Positions 32,456 through 41,575 of a stretch of 64,000 nucleotides of DNA are shown here, piece by piece; the first letter of the stretch is position 1, and every line of letters begins with the position of its first letter. This DNA comes from Bifidobacterium actinocoloniiforme DSM 22766. Its GTDB lineage: Bacteria; Actinomycetota; Actinomycetes; Actinomycetales; Bifidobacteriaceae. The stretch lies in the NCBI RefSeq assembly GCF_001263395.1, contig NZ_CP011786.1, forward strand, positions 1,178,001-1,242,000, in the 5' to 3' direction. The position numbers and the translations under genes are program-made. A model generated the notes under the pieces. It did no database searches, was not told the DNA's origin, and worked only from the letters and a program-made list of their open reading frames with translations.

Positions 32456-32641
32456 GTGGCGCGCCTTCCTTTCCCTGGCCGATCGCAGGCCAAGCGGGGT
32501 TGCTGGAACAATCCGCCTGAGTCTCCTGCGCCGGCCTGCACGCAGGAGGCGTCATGCGTGGCTTCCACTCTACAGTCCCCAAGTAACGGGTGGAAGACCT
32601 GGGACCGGTACGGCGCCAAGGCTGGGCGCCACTTCCGGCCA

Positions 32642-33211
32642 TTAGGCTTCAGCGGGTAGCCAGGCCTCGGTGACGGCCAGCACGTCTGGGTTGGCATGGA
32701 CCGCGTGCTCCAGGGCGTTGAGCCAGAACCCATCCTCCAGACCAGGCAAGGGTTGGCCGCTGGCCCAGACCCGCAGGACGTAGTCGTGGGTCTGGTCGGG
32801 TGGCGTGGGCCCGTTGTAGCGGCAGGTGAGCGCGGGATTAGTGCCGCCCACGAATTTGGAAGCGGCGGAAGTACGGCCCTGGGGTACGCCGGGGACCAAG
32901 CCGGGCAGGCGGCGGGAGTAGTCGCGCGGAATCGAAACCGCGACTCCGGCGCCGCTCGGAGCCTGGGTCTGATCCTGCTCGCGCACCCGCTCGACCGGCA
33001 GATTGGCCAGGGACCAATGGATCCACTGGAAACCGCAGACCGGAATCGAGTCAGGATCCACCAGCTCCCAGCTCAGGAAACTGGCGGCTTCGGGCACGCC
33101 CTCCAGACGGAAGGGGAAGGAGATGATAGGCGTGCCCTCCAGGCTGGCTTCAGCCGGGGCGTGCTTGGCGTATTCGTTGGGGATGACCGCAAAATCGGTG
33201 ATGATTCTCAT
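32642..33211 (-). CDS. YbhB/YbcL (PEBP/Raf-kinase-inhibitor-like) protein
   Basis: 189 residues with the phosphatidylethanolamine-binding-protein fold. Visible features are SFLSWELVDPDSIP, then QWIHWSLANLP (the DPD...H pocket motif), GGTNPALTCRYNGPTPPDQTHDYVLRVWA and the C-terminal LEHAVHANPDVLA. Bacterial members are cytoplasmic with no settled function. The ATG is preceded at 6 nt by GAGAAT and no RBS, so it may be leaderless. It is monocistronic as far as visible. Confidence 0.9.
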   Translation of the reverse strand: MRIITDFAVIPNEYAKHAPAEASLEGTPIISFPFRLEGVPEAASFLSWELVDPDSIPVCGFQWIHWSLANLPVERVREQDQTQAPSGAGVAVSIPRDYSRRLPGLVPGVPQGRTSAASKFVGGTNPALTCRYNGPTPPDQTHDYVLRVWASGQPLPGLEDGFWLNALEHAVHANPDVLAVTEAWLPAEA

Positions 33212-33296
33212 ACCGCTATTCTCGCGCCTAATCCCGCTAAGTCAACCCGGCGCAGGACCGGTTCGGGCGCATGCCGCGAGCGAAGGGCCCCCTGGC

Positions 33297-34460
33297 TCAG
33301 ACCAGGAGGTTGCACATGAGGGCTTCCAAATCAAGCAGTTGCGATCCGTTGCCCTCGATGCGGCGCCTGGCCACGCTGATTTGCTGGATGCGTTCAATCG
33401 CCCCGCGGCGGTCCAGCCGGACCGAGAGCTCGGTGATCGCCGCCCTGTTCTCCAAGTTGACCAGGCCGACTTGCGACTCGGCGTCGTTCTGGAGGACGCA
33501 CACATCGCGGTAGACCGAAGCTAAGGTGGTCAGCCCCCGGTCGAGCACGTCGCGCGAACGGCGCACGGTCCTCCGCCGCAGTTCGTCTTTGCCGCTGATC
33601 TCATGGTAGGCGCCCAGGAGCTGGCGGGGCACCCGTTCATCGGCCCTAAGGCCGTTTATTCTGCGGAAGTTGGCCTCCAAGCTCGCAATCTGACGGTTGG
33701 CGTCACGCGCGGCCTGGTCGCGGGCCTGGTCGGCCAGGCGCACGGCTAAGAGCACCGCGTCCGAGGCCCGGCGCATCTCCAGCAGTCCGACCACCAGCTC
33801 GTCGCGGTCCTTAAGCACCTGCTCGTCGGTGGCGTACATCTTGGCCACGCCTATGTGCCCCTGGGCCAGGCGGGCGGCCCGGGCGGCCTGATGCTCGTCC
33901 ACTCCCAGGCTGGTGCGCAGGAATCCAGCGACCGCCGCATTGGTCGGCACGGCCAGGTTCACGATGCGGGTACGGGAACGGATGGTGGACAGGACGTCCT
34001 GGGCGCTGGGGGCGCACAGAATCCAGACCGTGTGGTCGGCCGGCTCCTCTATCTCCTTAAGGAGCACGTTGGTGGTGCGCTCCATCATGCGGTCCACGTC
34101 TTCGATCACGATGACCCGCCAGGGCGCGGTGGAGGGCATCTGCTCGGAGACCATGATCAGCTGACGGACTTCCTTGATGCCGATCGTCACCTTCTCCGTG
34201 GTCAGGAAGGTCACATCCGGGTGGGCGCCAGCGAAGACCTGCCGGCTCTCGCTGGTGGGTTCATCGCCCATACCGTGGTCGGGACTGACCAGGGCGGCCG
34301 CGAAGGCCCTGGCCAGGTTGGAGCGACCCGATCCGGGAGGGCCGCAGAAGAGCCAGGATTGGGTCATGTCGTCGCGGGAGGTGCCTTGCGAGGCCACTAC
34401 CCGCTTGAGGAGGTCAACCGCATGGTCCTGGCCGACCATCGAGTCCCAGACGCTCACCAA
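33297..34460 (-). CDS. holB: DNA polymerase III delta' subunit
   Basis: 387 residues. The clamp-loader AAA+ domain has Walker A CGPPGSGRSNLARAF (Arg in place of the usual Lys before Ser, consistent with the ATP-inactive delta' subunit). It also has VIVIEDVDRM and the sensor region LLKEIEEPADHTVWILCAPS with STIRSRTR, followed by helical collar domains. There is no zinc-binding cysteine cluster like that of E. coli HolB. It overlaps the end of tmk by 7 bp; the order topA-tmk-holB is usual in bifidobacteria, linking dTTP supply and replication. Confidence 0.93.
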   Translation of the reverse strand: MVSVWDSMVGQDHAVDLLKRVVASQGTSRDDMTQSWLFCGPPGSGRSNLARAFAAALVSPDHGMGDEPTSESRQVFAGAHPDVTFLTTEKVTIGIKEVRQLIMVSEQMPSTAPWRVIVIEDVDRMMERTTNVLLKEIEEPADHTVWILCAPSAQDVLSTIRSRTRIVNLAVPTNAAVAGFLRTSLGVDEHQAARAARLAQGHIGVAKMYATDEQVLKDRDELVVGLLEMRRASDAVLLAVRLADQARDQAARDANRQIASLEANFRRINGLRADERVPRQLLGAYHEISGKDELRRRTVRRSRDVLDRGLTTLASVYRDVCVLQNDAESQVGLVNLENRAAITELSVRLDRRGAIERIQQISVARRRIEGNGSQLLDLEALMCNLLV

Positions 34461-35371
34461 CCTTGCCCCGTCCGGCTTGGAGGCTCGTCCTCGGCGTCCG
34501 CGTCATCCGCATCGTCGTCGTAATCATACTCATCGTAGTCGGCGTCGTTCAAGTCGTCGCCGCCATCGAGGATCTCATCGCTGTCCTCGTCATCGCCATT
34601 ATCGTCCAGTTCGTCCTCGACGGCCTCATCCCCGCCGTCCGCCTCATCGAGACTTACCGCGTCGCCGTCGTCCTCGGCAGCGACCGGCATGGTGGGTGGC
34701 ATCCCGGCGGTCAGGGTCTCCAGGTCGCGCTGTATGACGCTCCACACCTCGTCAACGCTCAGGGAGGCGTCAATGACCAGAAAACGCTCCGGGTCTTGGC
34801 GGGCCAGTTCCAGGAACTTGGCGCGCACCTGTTCCTGGAAAGCGTCGCCTGCAGCCTCCAGGCGGTCGGGCTCATCGTTCACCCGCGCGTGGGATTGGGC
34901 CGGGTCCACGTCCAGCAGGTAGGTCCGAGCCGGCTGCAAACCGTCAGCGGCCCAGGAGCTGAGCTTGACGATGCAGTCCTCGTCGAGCCCACGACCCCCG
35001 GCTTGGTAGGCGATTGAGGAGTCCGAGTAGCGGTCGCACAGGATGATGTCGCCGCGATCCAGGTGGGGCCGGATCACCTGGGCCACGTGCTCGGCCCGGT
35101 CCGCCGCGTACAGGAGGGCTTCGGTTCGCGAATTCAGGTCGTCCGAGGAGTCCACTACGTCGGTGCCGGCCGTCACGGCGAAGGAGGGGAAGGCGCACAT
35201 GCCATGCAGAACCAGCTCACGGATGGCCAGCCCCGCCGGGGTGCCGCCGGGCTCCCGCGTGATCAACGAGCGCAGGCCCTTGGCCTGGAGGAAATCGTAC
35301 GCGCGGCGGGCCTGGGTGGTCTTACCGGCGCCGTCCACGCCCTCGAACGAGATGAACAATCCCTGACTCAT
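34454..35371 (-). CDS. tmk: Thymidylate kinase with acidic C-terminal tail
   Basis: 305 residues. The kinase core (1-220) has the P-loop SFEGVDGAGKTTQARR, DR[YH] motif ILCDRYSDSSIAYQ and a LID region after DVDPAQSHARVNDEPDRLE. It converts dTMP to dTDP. The last ~85 residues are almost entirely Asp/Glu with Gly and Ala (low complexity, disordered), far beyond the ~210-residue norm. The start overlaps topA by 4 bp and the end overlaps holB by 7 bp, so the three genes are translationally coupled. Confidence 0.94.
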   Translation of the reverse strand: MSQGLFISFEGVDGAGKTTQARRAYDFLQAKGLRSLITREPGGTPAGLAIRELVLHGMCAFPSFAVTAGTDVVDSSDDLNSRTEALLYAADRAEHVAQVIRPHLDRGDIILCDRYSDSSIAYQAGGRGLDEDCIVKLSSWAADGLQPARTYLLDVDPAQSHARVNDEPDRLEAAGDAFQEQVRAKFLELARQDPERFLVIDASLSVDEVWSVIQRDLETLTAGMPPTMPVAAEDDGDAVSLDEADGGDEAVEDELDDNGDDEDSDEILDGGDDLNDADYDEYDYDDDADDADAEDEPPSRTGQGW

Positions 35372-38300
35372 GCCTGGTCCTCACTGGTCTGGCGGCTGGC
35401 GCCCTTGCTCGACGTGGCAACCCTAGTCCTGCGCGTCGACGCGCCTGTGGACTTGCGGGCGCTGGCGGGCTTAGTGGCGGAAGCCTTGCCGCCCGCCGCC
35501 TTGGTAGCGGTGGACTTGCGGGTGCTGGCGGTCTTCGTCGCCGCCCTTTTCACCGTGGTCTTCTCAGCCGCAGTCTTCTTAGCCGTGGCCTTCTCAGTCG
35601 CGGTTTTCTTCGCGCCGGTCTTCTTGGACGCCGTCCCCTTGGCCGCGCTCTTGCGCGTAGCGGTCCGCTTGCGCCGCTTGGTCGGACCGGCGGCCCGCTT
35701 TTCAGCCAGCAGGCGGAATGCCACCTCGGGCTCAACCGAGGCTGGCGTGTACTGCTTAGGCAGCGTGCGATTGGTCTCGCCGTCGGTGATGTAGGCCCCA
35801 TAGAAACCGTCTTTAATGGTCACGGGCTTGCCGGTGTCAGGGTCCGGGCCCAGCTCGCGCAAGGGCGGTTTGGCCGCGCCTGCGCTCCGCCGCCCGTACT
35901 TGGGCTGGCTGAAGAGCTCCTGGGCCTTCGCCTGGTCCACGGTGAAAATCTCATCCTCGGAGGCCAGGGAACGGGTCTCGCTGCTCCCGTCCGGCTTAGT
36001 GGCGGTCAGGTAGGGGCCGTAGCGACCGTTGCTGGCTGTGACCGTGGCTGTAGCGCTCTGACCGGTCTTAGCGTCACTCACGCTGACTTGCCCCACCTCG
36101 CGGGGCAGGGAGAGCAGCTTCAGAGCATCGTCCAAGGTCACGGTCTCGGGGTTCATGGACTTGAACAAGGAAGCCATCTTGGGCTTGGGCTCAGTGGCCT
36201 TCTTGCCTGCGGCCTTGCGCTCCTCAGCCTCTTTCATCGCGGCGTCCACCTCGGGGGTGATCAGGGCCAGGTAGGGGCCGAAGCGCCCCTTGCGCAGCTC
36301 CACGCGGCCGCCGGTGCTCGAATCGGTGCCCAGCACGCGCGGACCGCCTGAGTTGGTCTCAATCAGCTCACGCGCCTTGGCGACGGTCAGCTCATCAGGG
36401 GCAAGGGTATCGGGCAGGGAGGCCCGCTTAGGGTTGCCCTTGTCGTCCAGGTGGGCGCTGTCCTCCAGGTAAGGACCGTAGCGGCCTACGCGCACCTGGA
36501 ACCCTTCCCCGATGGGGATGGTGTTGACCTGGTGGGCGTCAATCTCACCCAACTGGGCCACCTGCTCCTGCAGGCCCCGGTGGGCCTCCTGCGCGTTCCG
36601 GGCGGCGCCGGGACCGGAGCCGAAGTAGAAGCGGGTGAGCCAGTCGGTGCCCGTCTCGGTACCGTGGGCGATCTGGTCCAGGCCGTTCTCCATCTGTGCG
36701 GTGAAGCGGTAATCCACGTATTGGGGGAAGTTGGTCTCCAACAGCTTAATCACGGAGAAGGCCAGCCAGGAGGGGATCAAGGCGCGGCCACGCTCATAGA
36801 CGTACCCGCGATCGATAATCGTGGAGATAATCGAAGCGTAAGTGGATGGGCGGCCTATTTCCTTGGCTTCCAGGGTCTTGACCAGGGAAGCTTCGGTGTA
36901 ACGGGCCGGGGGCTGGGTCTCATGCCCCTCAGGCTCGACCGAGTCAGCCTTGAGCCGCTGTCCCTGGCTGACCGGGGGCAGGGAGCCGTCGCCCTCAGCC
37001 TTGCCTCCCTTACCGCCTTCAGCGGAGAAGCCCATGGCCTTCATGAAGCCAGGGAACTGAATCACGGTGCCTGAGGCTTGGAAGATGGACTCCCCCTCGC
37101 TCTGGGTGGGCGCGCTCAGGCGCACGGTCGCGGTCGATCCGGTGGCATCAGCCATCTGCGAGGCCAGGGTACGCTGCCAAATCAGCGTGTAGAGCTTCAA
37201 CTGGTCGGGCGGCAAGGAGGAGGCCAGCTCCTGCGGGCTGTGGAAGTGCGAGCCTGCGGGACGGATGCACTCGTGAGCCTCCTGGGCCCCGGCGCTCTTG
37301 GTCACATACTGCTTGGGACCTTCGACGAGGTACTGCTTGCCGTACACCTCTTCCACGCTCTGGCGGGCGGCGGCGATGGCCTGTTGGGACAGAGTCACCG
37401 AGTCAGTGCGCATATAAGTGATGTAGCCGTTCTCGTACAGGCTCTGGGCGGCGCGCATGGAGGCACGTGAGCTCATGCCCAGGCGGTTGCCGGCGGTCTG
37501 CTGCATGGTCGAGGTCGTGAAAGGCGGCTGCGGGCGGCGGCGGTAGGGCTTGGTATCCAGCCCGACCACAGTGAAGTCGGCGTCCTTGAGCTCGCCGGCC
37601 AGGCGCTCGGCTAGGGTCTGGTCCAGCTGGCGGGCCTCATCCTTCTTGGCGGAGGCGGTCAGTTGTCCATCCGAAGAGAAATCCCTGGAATTGACCAGGC
37701 GTTTGCCGCCCAATTCCACCATGCGAGCCTGGAAGCGGTCGGAGCCGGACTCGCTCAGGTCGCTGGCCGCGGACAGGTCGGCCACTAGGTCCCAGTAGGG
37801 GGCGCGGACGAAAGCGATGCGCTCGCGCTCGCGCTCCACAATTAGCCGCGTGGCCACGGACTGCACGCGCCCGGCGGACAGGCCCGGCCCCACTTTGCGC
37901 CAGAGGACGGGCGAGAGCTCATAGCCGTAGAGGCGGTCCAGCACGCGCCGGGTCTCCTGGGCCACCACCATGTTCGAGTCCACGTCGCGCGTGTGGTTCA
38001 AGGAGTCCTTGATCGCCTCGGGGGTGATCTCATGGAAGACCATCCGCTTGACCGGCACCTTGGGCTTCAAAGTCTGCACCAGGTGCCAGGCGATGGCCTC
38101 GCCCTCACGGTCCTCATCAGTGGCCAGGTAAAGCTCGTCGGCGTCCTTCAAGGCTTGCCGCAGGCCGGAGACGGTCTTCTTCTTATTGTCATCCACGATG
38201 TAATAGGGCTTGAAGTCGTGGTCCACGTCAACGCCGAACTTGCCGAAGCGCTCCTTTTGGGAGGTTGGTATCTGCGAGGGCTTGGCCAGGTCGCGGATGT

Positions 38301-38403
38301 GACCGACCGAAGCCATGACCGTGTAGCCCGGGCCCAAGTAACCGCTAATTTTCTTAGCCTTGGCTGGCGACTCCACGATGACCAGCTTATTGCCGTGTGT
38401 CAT
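35368..38403 (-). CDS. topA: DNA topoisomerase I
   Basis: 1011 residues. The TOPRIM domain starts KLVIVESPAKAKKISGYLG with LATDEDREGEAIAWHL. The strand-passage domains contain the active-site Tyr in GYITYMRTDSVTLS (near residue 330) and EIGRPSTYASIISTI. Four-Cys zinc fingers of E. coli TopA are absent, replaced by repeated C-terminal D1-type modules (GPRVLGTD, GRFGPYLALI, GRYGPYLTATK) that are typical of actinobacteria. The final ~115 residues are a Lys/Ala/Thr-rich basic tail. It relaxes negative supercoils. First gene of topA-tmk-holB. Confidence 0.97.
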   Translation of the reverse strand: MTHGNKLVIVESPAKAKKISGYLGPGYTVMASVGHIRDLAKPSQIPTSQKERFGKFGVDVDHDFKPYYIVDDNKKKTVSGLRQALKDADELYLATDEDREGEAIAWHLVQTLKPKVPVKRMVFHEITPEAIKDSLNHTRDVDSNMVVAQETRRVLDRLYGYELSPVLWRKVGPGLSAGRVQSVATRLIVERERERIAFVRAPYWDLVADLSAASDLSESGSDRFQARMVELGGKRLVNSRDFSSDGQLTASAKKDEARQLDQTLAERLAGELKDADFTVVGLDTKPYRRRPQPPFTTSTMQQTAGNRLGMSSRASMRAAQSLYENGYITYMRTDSVTLSQQAIAAARQSVEEVYGKQYLVEGPKQYVTKSAGAQEAHECIRPAGSHFHSPQELASSLPPDQLKLYTLIWQRTLASQMADATGSTATVRLSAPTQSEGESIFQASGTVIQFPGFMKAMGFSAEGGKGGKAEGDGSLPPVSQGQRLKADSVEPEGHETQPPARYTEASLVKTLEAKEIGRPSTYASIISTIIDRGYVYERGRALIPSWLAFSVIKLLETNFPQYVDYRFTAQMENGLDQIAHGTETGTDWLTRFYFGSGPGAARNAQEAHRGLQEQVAQLGEIDAHQVNTIPIGEGFQVRVGRYGPYLEDSAHLDDKGNPKRASLPDTLAPDELTVAKARELIETNSGGPRVLGTDSSTGGRVELRKGRFGPYLALITPEVDAAMKEAEERKAAGKKATEPKPKMASLFKSMNPETVTLDDALKLLSLPREVGQVSVSDAKTGQSATATVTASNGRYGPYLTATKPDGSSETRSLASEDEIFTVDQAKAQELFSQPKYGRRSAGAAKPPLRELGPDPDTGKPVTIKDGFYGAYITDGETNRTLPKQYTPASVEPEVAFRLLAEKRAAGPTKRRKRTATRKSAAKGTASKKTGAKKTATEKATAKKTAAEKTTVKRAATKTASTRKSTATKAAGGKASATKPASARKSTGASTRRTRVATSSKGASRQTSEDQA

Positions 38404-38605
38404 GGCCTCTCCTTTATATGCGCGCCATTCGCCGCCATCTTACCCACCAGCCATCGTCATCTGGTAAAACGCGCCGGGCATGTGGTCGAACGTTCCCACG
38501 CCGATGAATGGATAAAAAGGTCAAATCAAGCCCCGGATTCAGCCTGCGGAACGCTGCTGAAGGCCAGCCGATCGCAGACATCGCGAGAAGGCCGCTCTTA
38601 CTCTC

Positions 38606-39874
38606 TCAGCGTTTTTCGGGCGGGGTCGGCGGGGCTCCAAGCAGGCCGATCTTAGACAGGGGCGAGGCCGTGACCTGACGCATGGCCAGAACCGAGCCGA
38701 AAGCGAGTGCGGCCGCCGAAGCGATGAAGGCCAACGCCGAAGAGTAGGCCCCATAAAACGTCCAACGAGCACCCAGTTCAAACCCGGAGACCATCTGCCA
38801 GACCAGGTAACCGCCGTACAGGGCCCCTAGGACGCCTGCCGTAAGCATGACGGTGGAGACGATTTGCACTGAGGCGGAGCTGACGCGGGTGCCGGGGGCG
38901 TCCATGCCTGAAGCCCTGGTGCAGGCCATCATGATCAGGGCCAAACCGCCGGCGATCAGGATGGACATAATCACATCGGTGGGCCGGTGCCAACGCCCGT
39001 CAATCACCGAGCAGCCCACGGCCAGAGTGAAAGCGAATCCCAGCGCCGCGCACAGGGCCCGCCAAACGCGCGGCACCACGCAGACCAGCGCCAGGGTCAC
39101 CGTCGCGGCCAGAATCGTGTGGCCCGAAGGCGCGGAGTTGCCTCGCATGGACTCGGTGTTGATGAGGTAGGGCCTGGGCAGGAAGGACTTAAGCAGGCGA
39201 CCGGCCAAGTAAGCCACGGCCGAATAGGCGACCACCTGGGCCAAAAGCCACCAGCGCTTACGCAGGGCCGCGATCACGTAGGACAGCAGGCCGATAGCGC
39301 AGCAGAGCGCAATCGTCAGCCCGTTGACGCGAAAGATCCCCAAGACGCTCTGCAGAAGGGGCGCTCGTCCTATATAGCCGGCGAAATTACGGTAAACCTC
39401 GTCGTCATACTGCTGCCCGGCCAGGGTACGCACACCCAACCACCAGACCCCGGCCGCGGCCAGCAGGAAGCAAATCCCCAAGACCAGGCAGACGATCCAC
39501 GACGAAGTGCGCGGCCGCACGGTCAGTGGGTCCATCCGCTCCAGCTGCTCAGGGTCCTCAGCCGCCGCCCGCTCGCCCTGGGCCGCCAAACCTTGTAAGT
39601 CCTGAAGGGTGGACAGTGTGGCCGAATCGGCGCCTTGAGCCGAAGACGCCGTGGAGTCCCGCTCCGCGAACACGTCGTCGGAACCATAGCCGTCGGTTTG
39701 GGCATCCTGAAAAGCCGGTCCCCCCGCCAGTCCGGCCAGACCCGGATCAGGCGAGCCCGGAGTAAACGCCGACACCGAATCCGGTCCCCCAACCGGGCCG
39801 GGACCACTACCATATCCCTGCCCGCGCTGGGTCCCCGGCCCTTCACTCCAACCCTGCCCATGCTGATCTGTCAT
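38606..39874 (-). CDS. PAP2-family phosphatase, membrane
   Basis: 422 residues. A polar Gly/Pro/Asp-rich N-terminal ~110 residues precede six or more transmembrane segments. The three lipid-phosphatase motifs are KSFLPRP (KX6RP-like), PSGHTILAA and GRWHRPTDVI, giving the catalytic His and partner Asp. It likely dephosphorylates undecaprenyl-pyrophosphate, PA or a related lipid outside the membrane. TAGAGT lies 8 nt before the ATG and no RBS is visible, so it is probably leaderless. It stands alone between topA and the zinc-ribbon genes. Confidence 0.88.
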   Translation of the reverse strand: MTDQHGQGWSEGPGTQRGQGYGSGPGPVGGPDSVSAFTPGSPDPGLAGLAGGPAFQDAQTDGYGSDDVFAERDSTASSAQGADSATLSTLQDLQGLAAQGERAAAEDPEQLERMDPLTVRPRTSSWIVCLVLGICFLLAAAGVWWLGVRTLAGQQYDDEVYRNFAGYIGRAPLLQSVLGIFRVNGLTIALCCAIGLLSYVIAALRKRWWLLAQVVAYSAVAYLAGRLLKSFLPRPYLINTESMRGNSAPSGHTILAATVTLALVCVVPRVWRALCAALGFAFTLAVGCSVIDGRWHRPTDVIMSILIAGGLALIMMACTRASGMDAPGTRVSSASVQIVSTVMLTAGVLGALYGGYLVWQMVSGFELGARWTFYGAYSSALAFIASAAALAFGSVLAMRQVTASPLSKIGLLGAPPTPPEKR

Positions 39875-40236
39875 AGTTTCAAACTCTATCTACTCCCCCG
39901 GTCCGCCGCACCCCCGCTCCCCCAAGAATCGCACTACGTTTACAGGCCGGGGCCGGGACTATATGCGCTCTTCCAACCCCCGACGCTGACTTGCCCATCT
40001 CAGGCAAGGGCTGCCGCCTCCTTGAGCCCACAGTTGGGGAATCGCCGCGCAAGCGGACCACAGCCTTATGCGGACATGCCAGTTAATGCCGCCCGCGAAA
40101 GGATGCCATAGCCTTCCAAAGCGGTAGGTGGCCTTCTTGCGGTTGATGACCGCCGATCTTCGACAAGCAGGCGGGACGGGTGATTCGATCAGCGGCTCGT
40201 AGGCGCCTAACCATGCACACCTACGCCTGGCGGGAC
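39875..40236. other. Intergenic region, nothing recognised beyond a promoter
   Basis: 362 bp between the PAP2 gene and the zinc-ribbon gene. TAGAGT at 39883-39888 (minus) is the probable -10 of the PAP2 gene. I see no RNA gene, hairpin terminator or credible ORF in the rest. Confidence 0.4.
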
Positions 40237-41499
40237 TCAGTAGCTAGGACTTGAGTCGTCGATCTTGACAGTCAACTCGCCGTTCTTGATCGCGAACGTT
40301 CCAGCCAAGTAGCCGGAGGCGGAGGACGTGTCGTTGAGCCAATTGTCGTCCTCGTCGAACCGGTACTGGTAGCTGATGCCGGTGTGGATCAGGTCCGTTT
40401 TGAACTCACCGGTGCTCAGGTCGAGCTTGTCCAGTGAGGGCGCGCTGGCGACGGTACGCCGGATATTCGTGTACGCCGGATGCCCACCGCCGTCGAAGGA
40501 GCCATTGGAGAAATCGCAACCGCTCTTCCTCAGATCGCTGGAGGCGGTGCATGCGTCGATACGCTGCTGCACCTGCCCCAGGATTCCCTGCTCCAGGGCG
40601 TCCGTGGCCTGCGGGGATACATAGGCCACCTTCTCGGAATCGTTGAGTTTGACCGCCTCATCCTTGATGTACTTGGACTGGGGAAGATCCACCGTGGCGA
40701 CGCCCGGGTAGACCGGAAGGGTGTACTCGTCCATGGAGGTGTAGTGCGTCCCATCACTGTCGCTGGAGGAGGACCGTTCCGAAGGCGGGCTGACGACCTG
40801 CTTGTCCGTGCCGGCCTTGGCCAGGTTGACCCCGATGCCGTTGACCGTCACGGTATCGATGGTCTTGGGCGCCGCCACCTTGATCGAAGTGGTCAACGGG
40901 CTGGCAATCCGCCAGGAGTCGAAAATCAGGAAGCGCTTGCCGGAAGGCTCCACGGCCAGCTGCTTGGACTGCTTGACCCCATTGACCACGTAGGAGATTC
41001 GCACCTCGTAGCCGGCCCCCTTCGGGTCCTTGACCAGGGTCCCGACCTGCGCGTCCTTGATGCGTGAGCTGGCGTCCTTGCCGTAATCGTTCGTGAGCAG
41101 CACGCGCGAATCCTGCTCCACACCCGGGTCCACCATCTGGTTGGCCCGCTGGTAGTTGCCGCTGGATATAGCCGACACATAGGCGTTAATCTGCCCATTC
41201 GGAGTGAACACCGTGTTCTTCAGGACCGTATAGGCGCCCGCCAAGATCACGATCAGGGCGATGATCACGCCCCAGATGACCAGGGTCCGGCGCTGTGTCT
41301 TATGCGGGACCGGGATGGCGACCGTCTCTTGGGCCCGCGCTTGCGCAACCGGTTGAGCCGCTACCGCGTCCTCGGCCGGAGAGACTCCAGGCATGGCTTG
41401 CTCGGCCCCCTGAGCCTCCTCCGGCTCCAGCGGTTGCCCGCAAGACAGGCAAAACCGTGCGCCAGAATGATTCTCAGCTCCGCATTGGGTGCAATACAT
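40237..41499 (-). CDS. Zinc-ribbon membrane-anchored protein with large extracytoplasmic domain
   Basis: 420 residues from the ATG at 41499 (GTG at 41508 is an alternative). An N-terminal zinc ribbon, CTQCG...CLSCG (about 3-21), is followed by a low-complexity linker and one transmembrane helix (RTLVIWGVIIALIVILAGAYTVL, about 72-94). A ~320-residue domain, predicted outside the membrane, follows (INAYVSAISSGNYQRANQMVDPG, resembling TcaA-like and other bifidobacterial zinc-ribbon proteins). No catalytic motif is visible. Its function is unknown; the layout suggests a sensor or envelope protein. Confidence 0.75.
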   Translation of the reverse strand: MYCTQCGAENHSGARFCLSCGQPLEPEEAQGAEQAMPGVSPAEDAVAAQPVAQARAQETVAIPVPHKTQRRTLVIWGVIIALIVILAGAYTVLKNTVFTPNGQINAYVSAISSGNYQRANQMVDPGVEQDSRVLLTNDYGKDASSRIKDAQVGTLVKDPKGAGYEVRISYVVNGVKQSKQLAVEPSGKRFLIFDSWRIASPLTTSIKVAAPKTIDTVTVNGIGVNLAKAGTDKQVVSPPSERSSSSDSDGTHYTSMDEYTLPVYPGVATVDLPQSKYIKDEAVKLNDSEKVAYVSPQATDALEQGILGQVQQRIDACTASSDLRKSGCDFSNGSFDGGGHPAYTNIRRTVASAPSLDKLDLSTGEFKTDLIHTGISYQYRFDEDDNWLNDTSSASGYLAGTFAIKNGELTVKIDDSSPSY

Positions 41500-41575
41500 G
41501 GTGTCCACTTCCGCTCATTGTTGAGAGTCGCGCCGGTCGACGGACCGGTCGGTCATGCTCCTATCCCCGCCTGTC

